NCBI GenBank assembly: GCA_948144175.1
Contig: CANXME010000532.1
Coordinates: 2,913,001-2,977,000, forward strand
DNA: 64,000 nt
Origin: Closterium sp. NIES-65
Lineage: Eukaryota; Streptophyta; Zygnematophyceae; Desmidiales; Closteriaceae
Direction of reading: 5' to 3'
Made by a program: the position numbers and the translations under genes. The notes beneath the pieces are model-generated. The model worked only from the letters and a program-made list of their open reading frames with translations. It did no database searches and was not told the origin of the DNA. This document shows positions 20,801 to 33,500 of the stretch, in pieces (position 1 is the stretch's first letter; every line of letters starts with the position of its first letter).

Positions 20801-22232
20801 GCCGGTAGAAGGGAACCGACTCGTCGAACGTGACGTCCTGGGAGGACAGAACACGACGAGAGGTGGGGTGGTAAAACTACCACCCAGGTGCGTCAGTGGG
20901 GAAACCCAGGAAGACGCAAAGAGCAGCACGAGGGGACAGCTTGTCCGCAGACAAGTCGCGGACAAACGCCCGAGATCCCCAGACACGGAACGCCGACGCA
21001 TCGCCAACCTTCCCCGTCCACAGCAAAGCTGGGGAGGTCTCCGGTCTGGAGACCCTGGGCTGAAGGTTGATCTGATGCGCGGCGTACCGAACCGCAAACG
21101 GCCACAGAAAATGGGGGGCAGCCGCATGCACCATGGACGTACGGGCGACGTCCATGACAATGCCGATGCGGCGCTCAGCAATCCCATTCTGCTGTGGAGA
21201 GTCCGGAAGTGTGAAGGTCTGGCGGATGCCTCGTGCTCGACAGTAGGCTCGCAGAAGGCCGGAGGAGAACTCTCCGGCTCTGTCCGAGTGCAGACGCAAA
21301 ACAGGAAAGTCCGAGCCGAAGCTCCGCCTGAGCTGGAGACGAGCTGCACGGATCCAGTCGATCAACACCTCAGTGACCTCACCCTTGCTGCGCAAGGGGA
21401 AGACTGTGGTGTAACGCGATTAGTCGTCAACCACCAGCAGGAAGTAGCATTCGTGACCCTGTCCACGGACGCGGGCTGGGCCCCACACGTCCATGTGAAG
21501 CGTGTGCATCGGGGCCTCCGTCGGAGGAAACGGGGAGGAGTGAGGGGTAGCCCGCAGGCGACCCTCGACACAGGGGACACAGGGAGGGCCAGGCCCCAGA
21601 GGAAGGGGAGGGAGGGACCGGGGAAGGCCAGAGACAAGAAGGCGAGAGGCCATGCCCCGGAGACGAGGCAGGGAGGGGTGACCCATCCTGTGGTGCCACA
21701 GGAGGGTCTCGTGGGACAGGAGGCGACACGAGCAGGGGGCAGACTCAGGACCAGACCTGGACACTGCAGCAAACACCTGACCCGACGCAGCTACCTGACC
21801 AGACGCAGGAGGAGGAGACGGAACAGTGAGTGTGTACAGGCTCGACCCCGGCCCACGTGTGAACGTGGTCAAGTGTCGACCCGTGTCCGCGTCCGTGCAG
21901 TGGGTGTCCCGTCGGCGTGCAGGGGTGAACTGGTCAACCCCTGCATCCTGTAGGTCAGCACCCGCCACCAAGTTCGTAGAGAACGAGGGGAGGTAGAGAC
22001 CGGACAGGGAGCCAGACGGGACCGCAGGGCACGGAAGGAGAGTGGAGTAGCGAGCCAGAACAGGACCCCCAGAGGGGTCCGCCAGGGAGACTGCCACAGG
22101 CCGACTAAGCGGCGTGAGTGTGGTGCGGTCTCGAAAGAAGGAGCGAGACGCTCCTGAGTCAAGAGTGAAGGTGAGAGAGGGCGGAGCCGACGCTGTACCT
22201 GAGAGAGCAGACTCACCAGCACCTGGGGACAC
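17817..22232 (-). pseudogene. C1 pol: protease, integrase, reverse transcriptase, RNase H
   Basis: One frame with in-frame stops at about 21420 (Tyr codon TAC to TAA by comparison with C3) and 20877 (Gln CAG to TAG). Reading down the minus strand: protease DSGAS (about 22150), pre-integrase H-H-C-C zinc region (CVPCVEG), integrase HMDVWGP, HSDRAGEF, GIAERR (the D,D,E residues), an Ala/Gly/Pro linker with RREPLSPLELREWFA, RT with LDFSTAFLQG and YVDD (about 18790), RNase H with ASWADD, SCEAEIYA, LYVDNKA and NTADVFTKAL. Domain order PR-IN-RT-RH marks Ty1/copia. The zinc-knuckle part seen in C2 and C3 is missing. Confidence 0.85.
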
Positions 22233-22585
22233 AGACTCACCTCCACTCCCACCACCACCGCCGCTGCCGCCCCCGCCTCCACTGCCGCCGCTGACACCTC
22301 CACTCCCGCCACCACTCCCGCTACCACCCTCACCTCCTCCGCTGCCTCCACCGCCGCCTCCACCGCCCCCGCCGCCTCCCCCACCGCCCCTGCCCCCCTT
22401 GCCCTTGCCAGAGCGACGTCTCCTGCTGGGGGCAGACGCCGCACCGACCGACTCAAAACCAACGAGGTTGGCCGTAGCAGCAGAGGGGACAGAGGGCAGG
22501 AGGGGGGAGGGGGAACACCCCTCAAAGATGGGGGTGCGCGGGTCACCACGAGAGGCCCCTACAGTGAGAATGCTCTTCTCGGCTG

Positions 22586-23230
22586 CTAGGAGGGACTTCT
22601 TGAGGAGGTCAACAGTGAGAGTGGTGGGGCAGACTGAGAGTAAGTCGTCCCTGACTCCGCGAAGGGAGTCAGGGAGGCGGGTGACAATGTAGTAGAGAGT
22701 GAAGTACTGGGGGGGGGGGGGTTCTTGGTGCAGAACTCAGCAGGAAGCGCAGCGCGGAAGCGAGCGTCACTAGTGCGCAGGTGGGTAATGAGGTCGGCGA
22801 CTGTGGCAAAAGAAGCAAGGTCGGGAAAGAGGTACGGTAGCATGAGGCGGCTCAGTGCAGCAGTGGCAGGGGTGGAGTAGCGTGCAATAACGGCGTCGTA
22901 CAAGGTCTGAGCACTCTTGTACGACCCAAAGTGTGCACGCTCAGAGGGAGGGAGGTGGCGACGCACAGCAAGACGTGCAGCAGCATCGCGTGTGGCCCAC
23001 TGTGAGCGAACAGTGGCATCCTCAGTAGCAGCAGGGGCGGGAGAGGCACCAGAAGTGAGATCAAAGAGAGAGAGGCCGTCAGCTCTGTTGCACTGTAGGA
23101 AAAGCAGTAGGTCGTCTACCCACACGTCAAAGTCGATGGCTCTGCCCTCAGCGTCAAAGGTGAGGACACTGGGGGTAGCCATGACAGCAGTAGGGTGAGG
23201 GCAGTGCGCAGAGTAAAGCTCAGTGCTCAC
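22586..23230 (-). pseudogene. C1 gag N-terminal region
   Basis: Starts MATPSVLTFDAEGRAIDFDV, followed by WVDDLLLFLQ; this matches copia-type gag (retrotransposon gag, UBN2-like) in layout, with YKSAQTLYDAVIARY. The frame is lost at a run of 13 C on the coding strand (22709-22721); the expected continuation (FTLYYIVTRLPDSLR) is in the pol frame. Some earlier Met is possible, but the MATPSVL start is shared with C2. Confidence 0.75.
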
Positions 23231-24051
23231 CAGACAGGGCAGTGCAGGCAGCTCGGGCGGCTCGGGCGGCTCAGGCGGCTCGGGCGGCTCGGGCGGCTCG
23301 GCGGCTCGGCTGCTGGGCGGCTCGGGCGGCTCGGCGGCTCGGGCGGCTCGGGCGGCTCGGGCGGCTCGGCTGCTGGGGCGGCTCGGCTGCTGGGGCGGCT
23401 CGGCTGCTGGGGCGGCTCGGCTGCTGGGGCGGCTCGGCTGCTGCGGCGGCTCTGCTGCTGGGGCGGCTCGGCTGCTGGGGCGGCGCAGTTGCTGGGGCGG
23501 CGGGGCCGGGAGATGCAGCCGCTGGGCCGGGAGATGCAGTGGCGGGGCCGTCAGGGGTAGTGGCGGGGCCGATAGGTGCAGTGGCGGGGCCGTCAGAGGG
23601 GACGGCGGGGCCGTCAGGTGCAGCGGCGGGGCCGTCGGAGGGGACGGCGGGGCCGTCAGGTGCAGCGGTGGGGCCGACAGAAAGGGACGGCGGGGCCGTC
23701 AGAAGGGGACGGCGGGGCCGTCAGGTGCAGCTGCGGGGCCGGCAGCGGCAACGTCGGGGCCTGCAAAGGCAGGCGATGAGGCCGCGTGGGCGGCGCTAGG
23801 GGGCCGCGAGGGCGGCGCGACGCAGGAGAGCCGCGAGGGCGGCGCGACGCGGCCGTAAGGCCAGCGCGACGTGGCCCAGGCCGCGCGCGCGAAAAAAAGG
23901 GTCGCGCGCGCGACTCGCGGGGGCCACAAGGGCAGCGCGAGAAGGAGTGGGGGGAGTGCGCTTCGGGGAGAGAAGGGCGCGCTCCGGGCAGCGAAAAATT
24001 CGTGGGTGGGCCCTTAAAAAATGGTCCTTAGGAAGGACCCGCTCTATACCA
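23231..24051 (-). repeat. C1 5' untranslated GC-rich minisatellites
   Basis: Between LTR and gag lie irregular repeats of 'gggcggctc', 'ggctgctggg' and 'gccgtca' type on the plus strand. No coding evidence. Similar GC-rich leaders occur in C2, C3, N1 and N2. Confidence 0.65.
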
Positions 24052-24187
24052 TGTTGAGATTAGAGAGAGAGAATGAATGCACTATGAAATGAAACGAGTA
24101 CAAGTACCAACCCTAATTGGGTTGTACCCCCTTTGGGCTACCCCAGTACAGCCTAAATATATGCATCAGCAATATAATCATCTGACA
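24052..24187 (-). repeat. C1 5' LTR (right copy)
   Basis: 136 bp; directly next to the primer binding site (ctctatacca on the plus strand, 24042-24051). Confidence 0.9.
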
Positions 24188-25875
<1,688 letters not shown>

Positions 25876-26004
25876 TGTCAAAATTAGAAGAAAGAAAGAG
25901 GGTTGAACTAGCAGGAATGGGGATACAAATAGCAAACCCTAGAAGGGTTGTACTCGCTATAGAGCACCCCACTACAGGCTAGAACATAAGATGACATTTT
26001 GACA
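25876..26004 (-). repeat. N1 left LTR
   Basis: 129 bp, TG...CA; several differences and one indel against the right LTR. Confidence 0.85.
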
Positions 26005-26819
26005 CACCCCCATAGCCAAAGTGGGGTGTAATCAGCAGAGCAAGCAAAGCAGTACAAGCTCAGGGTGGATCACAATGTCACCACACATTCTGAGCACAAG
26101 TTCAAGACGCAATAGTTTAAAGTTAACAATTATGAGCAAAGCTAGAGGCTATCGAAGAGGGCAAGTGAGGAGGAGGAGGCGGGAGTGAGAGGAAAGGAGA
26201 TAGGAGGCGACGGATGAAGCTGCAGACACACGGGCAATAGGAGGCAGACTGGCACAGCGGCTACCGGACGAAGCCCCCGGACTACAGGGGTAACTGGCCA
26301 CGCGGCTAAAGTAGCGGCAGACGAGCAACGGACCCACGGGCGGCTGGCACAGCTGGCTACGACTGAGCTACCGGACGAAGTCCCCGGACTACAGGTGCTG
26401 CTAGCGACACAGCGGCATCCTTCGTTCAGCTCCCCAAACAGTCTCACCCCCCCTTGCACACACCCCCTACTGCACCCCTAGGGTCACTCACACCCCACCC
26501 CCTAGCACGACTCCATCGACTCCCACACACCCACCCCCCTCAGCGGCAGCTGCAGCAGTGGGAGACAGAGAAGGAGGAGGAGCAGGGAAGACCACACACC
26601 CGCCACCCCCATACTCGCCACCCCCATAGGGAGGTTACGGGGGAGGGGGGGCGGGGGGGGGGGGGGGGGGGGGGGGGAGCCGACGCGCGGCCTCCTAGGG
26701 CGCCAAGACAGGCAGCAGAAGGGGGGCGGCGCTCGCCCCCCTCCCCGCAAGCGGCCCCCGAGGGTCGCCTCGACAGGCGACGGGAAAAGGGGCCGCAGGC
26801 GGGGCAGGGGCCGGGACAG

Positions 26820-27150
26820 CGGCATGGGGCCGGGACGGGCGGCGCACGGGCGGCGACGGGCCGGGGCAGGTGGCGCACTGGCGGCGACGGGCCGGGGCAG
26901 CAGCGCGGGGCCGGGACGGACAGCGCACGGGCGGCGACGGGCCGGGGCTGACGGCGCACGGGCGTCGACGAGCCGGGGCAGGTGGCGCACTGGCGGCGAC
27001 GGGCCGGGGCAGCTGCGCGGGGCCGGGACGGACGGCGCACGGGCGGCGACGGGCCGGGGCTGACGGCGCACGGGCGTCGACGAGCCGGGGCAGCGGCGCA
27101 CGGGCGTCCACGGGCCGAGGCAGCGGCGCGGGGCCGGCGCGCGGGTCCCC
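26820..27150 (-). repeat. N1 internal GC-rich tandem repeat
   Basis: Repeats of 'gacgggccggggc', 'ggcggcgcacgggcg' and related words in a higher-order unit of about 110 bp (two near-identical copies, about 26865-26975 and 26975-27085). No coding evidence; long open frames here come from lack of A/T. Confidence 0.75.
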
Positions 27151-27350
27151 GTCGCCCGTCGCAGCGCCTCCCGTGGGCGGCGCGCCGAGCGACGAGGCAG
27201 AAGCGCGCCGCGCGCCTCGGGGCGCACAGCGGGCAGAGAACCGCCGCGCGCCTCGGGGCGCACGGCGGGAAGAAAAAGCTGCAGCGGAAGCGAGGAGGTG
27301 GTAACCCACCCACAGGATCGATCCGAGGGGATCGACCTGCTCTGATAGCA

Positions 27351-27480
27351 TGTCAAAATTAGAAAGAGAGAAGGAGGGTTGAACTAGCAGGAATGGGGAT
27401 ACAAATAGAAAACCCTAGAAGGGTTGTACTCGCTATAGAGCACCCCACTACAGGCTAGAACATAAGATGACATTCTGACA
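27351..27480 (-). repeat. N1 right LTR (5' LTR)
   Basis: 130 bp, next to the primer binding site at about 27335-27350 and followed by ggggg (27481-27485). Confidence 0.85.
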
Positions 27481-28047
27481 GGGGGCGCACTCAGTGACTC
27501 GTGTGTTTGCCACTTAGAACTGGATTTGATAGAGTGGACCTCTTTTTTAAAGTTAACAGATTGTATTGTTTCATGTGCTAGTTGATTATTCAAAGACTTT
27601 GCTATTGACTTCCCCCCCATGCTAGGCAAGGGATGCCGTAGCCTAGTTTTTGGGTCGTTAACTATCACGCATTTGTATGATATACTGGTGTGGTGCATTT
27701 CAACATATCATATGCATACAAAAGCATTTTCATGCATATATGTGTATTAGGTATGCACGATATATCATGTCTCATCATTACAATCATTTAAGCATGCGTG
27801 GCGTGTAATTCATTACTAGTATTCATAACATTTATTACATGCAATTATCACAATAACATCAAACATTAACAGATATAATACAAACACTATACGGTAGCAT
27901 TTACGCACATAATTACTACAAAGACTGCTATCTACATGCACAATGGGAATGGTGGTACTGTAGCTTACGGATCTTATTTTCATGTTTTATTAAAAAAAAT
28001 AAAAATAAAAACTGTCAAAATCGATCGTAAAGGGTTGCTTCGCAACC

Positions 28048-28097
<50 letters not shown>

Positions 28098-28290
28098 AGA
28101 CCCTCATCCCGGCCAAGAGGCCCGCCTAAGGATGCGCGGCAGCCCGTAGGGGATCGTTAAAAAAAAAAAAAAAAAAAAAAGAGGAGACAAGGAAGGTTGA
28201 GCAATACCTTATTCATAAGCCCACGGGTCGTCCCCATGACCAAAAGGCTAATCACCTAATACACCCTACCCCGGCTGCCCCCAACGTGCA
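27481..28290. other. AT-rich segment, hairpin, two poly(A) runs
   Basis: AT-rich without genes to about 28030; then the hairpin gggttgc-ttc-gcaaccc (28032-28048), a poly(A) run of about 45 nt, GC-rich sequence and a second poly(A) (about 28159-28180). The hairpin is the inverted counterpart of that at 17268-17282. The RT frame begins shortly after. Confidence 0.5.
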
Positions 28291-30179
28291 GTGGCAGACG
28301 ACAAGTGGCAAGATGTGGAGTGGGACCCGTACGAGAACGCGGTCACGGACGGCACGGTAAAGGTCATGCGCAACCGATTGCGGAACCAACTCCACTGGTG
28401 GATATTGTGGTGCGACAACAGTTTCATAATCTCAATTATTGCTATGGGTTATTGGCTGCCTTGGAAGAACACCGAACCGCCACCCTTTGAAACCGCAAAC
28501 CACGCAGGTGTCCACGCACACACGACGTTCACTCGTGAGGCCATTCGCGATTTAATCACATCAGGCGCGGCAATGAAGGTCTCCTCGCGGACCGCGCTCT
28601 CGTGCATAAGTCCACTCAACGTGGTGGAACAACGCGACAAATGCCGCCTCATCCTCGACCTACGCAAGGTCAATCAACAACTTCAAGTTCCCAAATTCAA
28701 GTACGAAGATTTAAATCGGGTCTCAGAGATCATTAGACGCAACGACTGACTGTTCACCATCGACCTCAAATCGGGTTACCACCACGTCGAGATGCACCCC
28801 TCATGCTAGAAGTTCCTACGCTTCCATTTTGAAGGCGAGTTCTACTGCTTTCGAGCTCTGCCGTTCGGATTGGCAACAACACCTTTCGTCTTCACTCAGC
28901 TGATCAAGCAATTGGCCAAACGCTGACGTGCACGTGGCGTGCGTGTAGTACCATATGTCGACGACATGCTATTCCTCTGTGACTCCGCAGAGCAAGCGCG
29001 CAAGACATGCACAGAGGTTCTACACGATCTGGGGATGGCAGGTTTTGTGATCAACGAGAAGAAATCGCGCCTCCAGCCGGCCCATCAAATACGGTTTTTG
29101 GGGATGGAGCTTAACACGAAGTGCGGCACGTTCAGCATCGGGTCCGAACGGTGGGCAAAGTTCCTGGAAACGCTCAACACGCTTATCTGCAAAGGGCAAC
29201 GCGGCCAACAAGTCCCAATTCGGCAAGTCGCTAGTATCACCGGAATGTTGAGCTCCATGTCCCTAGCATTGGGCACGACAGCAAGCGCCTTCAGCCACGA
29301 GCTGCTACATTTGATCGAGGCAGCGGCGTCTTGGCACTCAAGGATCCGGCTACCACGGGCCGCCATCGAGGAGCTCATTTTTTAGCAACTGCACTTTGAC
29401 CAATTTAACGGCGCCCCGTTTCACCTAAGCCATCAATTCGATGCTGTGATCCACGTCGACGCGAGCGCTCACAGCTGGGGCGCCATCCTCACAAAGTCTG
29501 CCGACGATTCGTACGAGGCAAGCGCCAGTATGCCAAGTGAGCTCCTCCCAACCTCAAGCACTCAAAGGGAGCTCGAGGGAGTCCTATGGGCGCTGCAGAC
29601 ATTTGCGGCCCACATCACCAATGGCCATGTCTTGGTCCGCGTGGACAACCAAGGAGACATGTTCATCTTGCGCAAAGGGGGGTCCAGCCAACCCCGGCTG
29701 ACACTGACATGTCAAGCGGTCATACAGTTCTGCCTCAAGAACCACACACGTCTGGCGATCGAATGGATCCCAAGTGAGCTAAATGCCCACGCGGACGAAC
29801 TGTCCAAAATCCAGGACCATGACGACTACTCTCTGCAAATGCCATGGTTTCTCCTACTGTAGCGTCGATGGGGTCCCCATACGATCAACCTTTTCGCGAA
29901 CGCCAGCAACAAGAAGCTGCAACGATTTTGCTCCAAAATACCGCACCCAAGCGCTACCGCAATCGACGCGTTCTCGATCTCATGGACAGGCGAGCGCTGC
30001 TTCACATTTCCGCCCCCCGGCTTGATCCCGGCCACGCTTTCTCACGCCAGGCGCACACAAGCCGAGTTGACACTTGTTGTCCCTGAGTGGCCGGGAGCAG
30101 CATGGTGGCCGCTGCTGGAACCCTCCCCACAAACATGGGCCCCAGAAGTGATCGCATGCTTGCGTCTCGCTCAAGGAAG
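28291..30179 (+). pseudogene. PAT/Ngaro element reverse transcriptase and RNase H
   Basis: A single frame with five in-frame stops and no shift. Motifs: LILDLRKVNQQ (RT box 1-2), FTIDLKSGYHHVEMHP, FRALPFGLATTPFVFTQL, VVPYVDDMLFL (catalytic YVDD, about 28957-28990), FLGMELN, then RNase H-like HVDASAHSWGAIL (about 29450), ELEGVLWALQ, VRVDNQGD and AIEWIPSELNAHADELS, then WGPHTINLFAN typical of this group. Stops at 28747 (TGA), 28805-28809 region (TAG), 28924 (TGA), 29383 (TAG) and 29860 (TAG). At least four sit where related elements have Trp. C2 inserted at 30180 before the recombinase. Confidence 0.85.
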
Positions 30180-30312
30180 TGAGGAAATTAGAACGAGAAT
30201 GAAAATGAACTATGAATGAAGTGGGTACAAGTACTAACCCGAATTGGGTTGTACCCCCTATGGGATACCCCACTATAGCCTACACAACAGCATAAGCTAT
30301 AATGTTCTGACA
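30180..30312 (-). repeat. C2 3' LTR (left copy)
   Basis: 133 bp; contains acccgaattggg where the other copy has accctaattggg. Confidence 0.9.
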
Positions 30313-30524
30313 CACCCCCATAGGCAAAGTGGGGGAGAGCAAGGTGTCACAAGACTAGTCAAACAAAGCAAAGCAAAGCAAGCTCAGGGTGGATCACAAC
30401 GTCACCACACAGTCCGAGCACAAGGTCAAGGCCACAAGGCCAGTTCACATGCAAGAGTACACAAATATTTATAAAGCTAGACAAGCAAGAGCAGGTATAT
30501 ATATATGTGACAGTACAAGCAAGG

Positions 30525-33500
30525 TCAAGAGGAGAGCAAGTGAGGCAAGACGGGCACAAGACCCAGCTGAGTGCACAAGCGCTGATGATCACAAGGCCCA
30601 AGTGCCTTGGTGAAGACATCAGCAGTGTTGGCCTCAGAGGCCACGTACGCAAGTCGCAACTGTCCACGCTGCTGTAGCTCACAAGCAAGGAAGTAGCGGA
30701 GAGCAATGTGCTTTGTTCTGTGCTCCAGTCGCTGCTCTCGACACAAGGCCAGCATGGCCTTGTTGTCTACGTACAGGACTGGAGGAGAACGAGGCTGCTC
30801 TCCAAGGTCGGTCAGCACATAGGTGAGCCAGCGAAGCTCCTGTGCAGCCATGGCCCCAGCGTAGATCTCAGCCTCACAACTGGAGCCTAGAACAAAAGAC
30901 GAGCGAGTAGCCCGCCACGAAACAGAGCCGGAACCAAGGCTGAAGGTGTAACCCTGTGACGACCGCTGCGTAGCCTGGTCGTCAGCCCAAGAAGCGTCCG
31001 CGTGCCCAGTGAGGACCACTAGACTCCGCCCTCCAAGCACTAGCCCCATGCCCGACGTACTGCACAAGTAGCGCAACACCCTCTTTGCTGCAGCCATGTG
31101 CTCTGGTCGGTGTCTCCCAGGAGCAACATAGCGTGCGAGAATGCTAAGAGGGTATGCAAGGTCAGGTCGTGTGCAGGTCATCAGGTACATGAGGCAGCCA
31201 ACAAGCTCTGGGTACGGGCCACTCGACTCTACGGACTCATCCGAAGGCAGAGCTCAGAGTGAGTGGCGAGTAGACAGAGGAGTGGCCTGAGGCGAGGAGT
31301 ACGTGAAGCCGAAGCGCTGAAGGACCTGCTGCACCATGTGTGACTGAGTCAGGGTAATTGTGCGGCGTGCTCTGTCCCGGGTGATCTGCAAGCCAAGGTA
31401 GCTGCGCAGTTCACCCAGGTCAGTGCACGTGTGTCTCTTCTGCAGCTCGGACTTCACGTAGGCGAGTCCAGCAGTGTCAGCTGTGGCAAAGACCAAGTCG
31501 TCGACGTACACGAGGATGTAGAACGGCGGTAGAGAGGTGTCGGTGCGCAGAAACAGCGACGGGTCGGCAGTAGAAGGAGCAAACCCAAGTGCCGCCAGCG
31601 TAGTCCTCAGTGTGTCGTGCCACTCACGTGGCGCCTGGCGGAGACCGTAGACTGGACGCCGGAGACTCCACTGGGTACCAGGAGGGAAAGACCCAGTGAA
31701 GCAAGGTGGGCGACGCAGCCAGATCTCCTCGTGCAGGCTGCCCTGCAAGAAAGCTGTGCTGAAGTCGAGAGAGTGCAACTCGTAGTCACGGTGAGCAGCA
31801 ACGTGCAGCAGTACCCGAAGAGTGGTCATCTTCGGGGTGGGGGAGAAGGTCTGAAAGTAGTCAACTCCCTGCCGCTGGCTGAAGCCACGAGCCACGTAAC
31901 GCGCCTTGAAGACAGGCGGAGAACCCGGCGGCCGCTTCACCCCGAAGATCCACATGCCACTCACGATGTTCGCCCCACGAGGGGGGACAGCGTCAACGTA
32001 GGTGCCTGTGGACTTCCAGGAAGCCATCTCTGCATCCATAGCTGCCTGCCACTGAGAGGAGTAGGGACCCTCTATCGCCTCCGCGTAAGTGCGCGGAGTC
32101 GGGATGTTAAGTGCATCCGGTTCTCCCTCAGGGGTAAGCAGTACAGACACGAGATGAGGTGAAGCAGCTGCAAGACATTGGAACTCCTCCTGCCTGTCCT
32201 CCAGGACGTCCGTGCCAAGGGCACACTCATCCCCGACGGACGGAGGACAGGCAGACTCAGACTCAACGACAAGACTAGCAGCGTAGTCTAGGCGTCAGCG
32301 AGCAGCAAAGTCGACGAGCTCAGCAACTAGGGCAGACGCAGCAGTGGACTCAAAAGAAGGGTCAGTGACGACAATAGCAAGGAGACGCGTGACAGTAGGA
32401 CTGGCAGCACGAAGAGAGTCCGACTCCGGGTCCGCAAGAGCAGGAAGAGAGGACTCAGGAGGAGAAGGCAAAGGGGCACGCAGAGGAGCAGTGGACGGAC
32501 GAAGAGACATCGGGTGCGTGCCAGGGACAGGAGGAGGACGCTGACGCGAACTGCGACCACTAGTGCGAGCAGCACGGACAGGCGACGCAGGGCAAGACGC
32601 CGGCTCACGACGCTCAGCAAGACCTCCAGTAGGACCTGTGTAGGGAGAAGGAGCAGGTAAAGGGGAGGTAGGCTGCAACTGTAACTGTGACGGGATAGGC
32701 TGTGGACACTCTAAGGGAGGAGGAGGATCAGTAGAAGGTGGAAGACCAAGAACCTGCTGCAGGAGTGGAACGAAGTACGGTCGAGGCCGCGTGGCGACGC
32801 CAGAAGCAGCAGGGACAGCACCAGTACCCTCAGCAGGAGCACCCGCTCCAGCAGCACCACCAGCAGCTCTAGAACCTCCAGCAGCACCAGGAGCACCCCA
32901 AGCAGGACCGCCAGCGGTAGTCTCAGCGCCAACACCCTCAGCAGCACCAGCTCCAGTCGAACCCGCAGGTCCAGCAGCTCCAGTACTCCTAGTACGAGCA
33001 CCTCCGGGACCCGCGACCGCAGCACCCTCAGCAGCCGAAGAACGTTCAGCACCAGTAGTACGACGCCAGCGCCGGGCAAACCACTCGCGCAGCTCCTGCG
33101 GAGAGAGTGGCTCCCGGCGAGACGAAGCACCCGGAGAACCTCCATGCGGAGCACCTCCAGGCTCAGCACCCCCCGGCTCAGCAACCCCAGGCTCAGCACC
33201 CCCAGGCTTAGCAACCCCAAGCGTAGTACCCCCAGGCTCAGCACCCCCAGGCTCAGCACCCCCAGACGTAGCACCCCCAGACGTAGCACCCCCAGGCTCA
33301 GCACCCCCAGACGTAGTACCCCCAGGCTAAGCACCCCCAGGTCCAGCACCCCCAGGCTCAGCACCCCCAGCAGCACCAGAGTCACCAGTGACCTCAACTG
33401 GCTCGACTGCGTCTACCTGGGACACACATGAAGGGGCAGAACCCTGAGGGGGAAGGGGGTCTACCTGGGGGGGACCTGGTACCAGGAAGAGCGGGGGTGG

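Larger units (their letters stand above)
17461..24187 (-). mobile_element. C1: Ty1/copia-type LTR retrotransposon
   Basis: 136-bp LTRs (TGTTGAG...CTGACA) flanked by 5-bp target duplications gtgct (17456-17460, 24188-24192). On the minus strand the sequence after the 5' LTR reads TGGTATAGAGCGGGTCC, close to the 3' end complement of initiator tRNA-Met (primer binding site). The polypurine tract lies next to the other LTR (minus strand: CTATGGGGGTG). LTRs differ at 2 of 136 positions. The gag/pol frames are damaged, so it is not autonomous. Confidence 0.9.
25876..27480 (-). mobile_element. N1: non-autonomous LTR element related to the copia group
   Basis: LTRs of 129 and 130 bp (TGTCAAAATT...TGACA), target duplication ggggg on both sides, primer site on the minus strand TGCTATCAGAGCAGG (initiator-Met type) and a polypurine tract like that of C1-C3. 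No gag or pol; the interior is a GC-rich minisatellite. The LTR core (gggttgtactcgctatagag, then caccccactacaggcta) is clearly related to the C1-C3 LTRs, so it was probably moved by their proteins. The most diverged LTR pair here, hence probably the oldest. Confidence 0.85.

Noticed and set aside
24042-24051. Possible tRNA-derived sequence next to the LTRs (ctctatacca)
   Set aside because: Only the primer-binding complement of tRNA-Met is present. No tRNA gene fold around it, at this or the other LTR sites.
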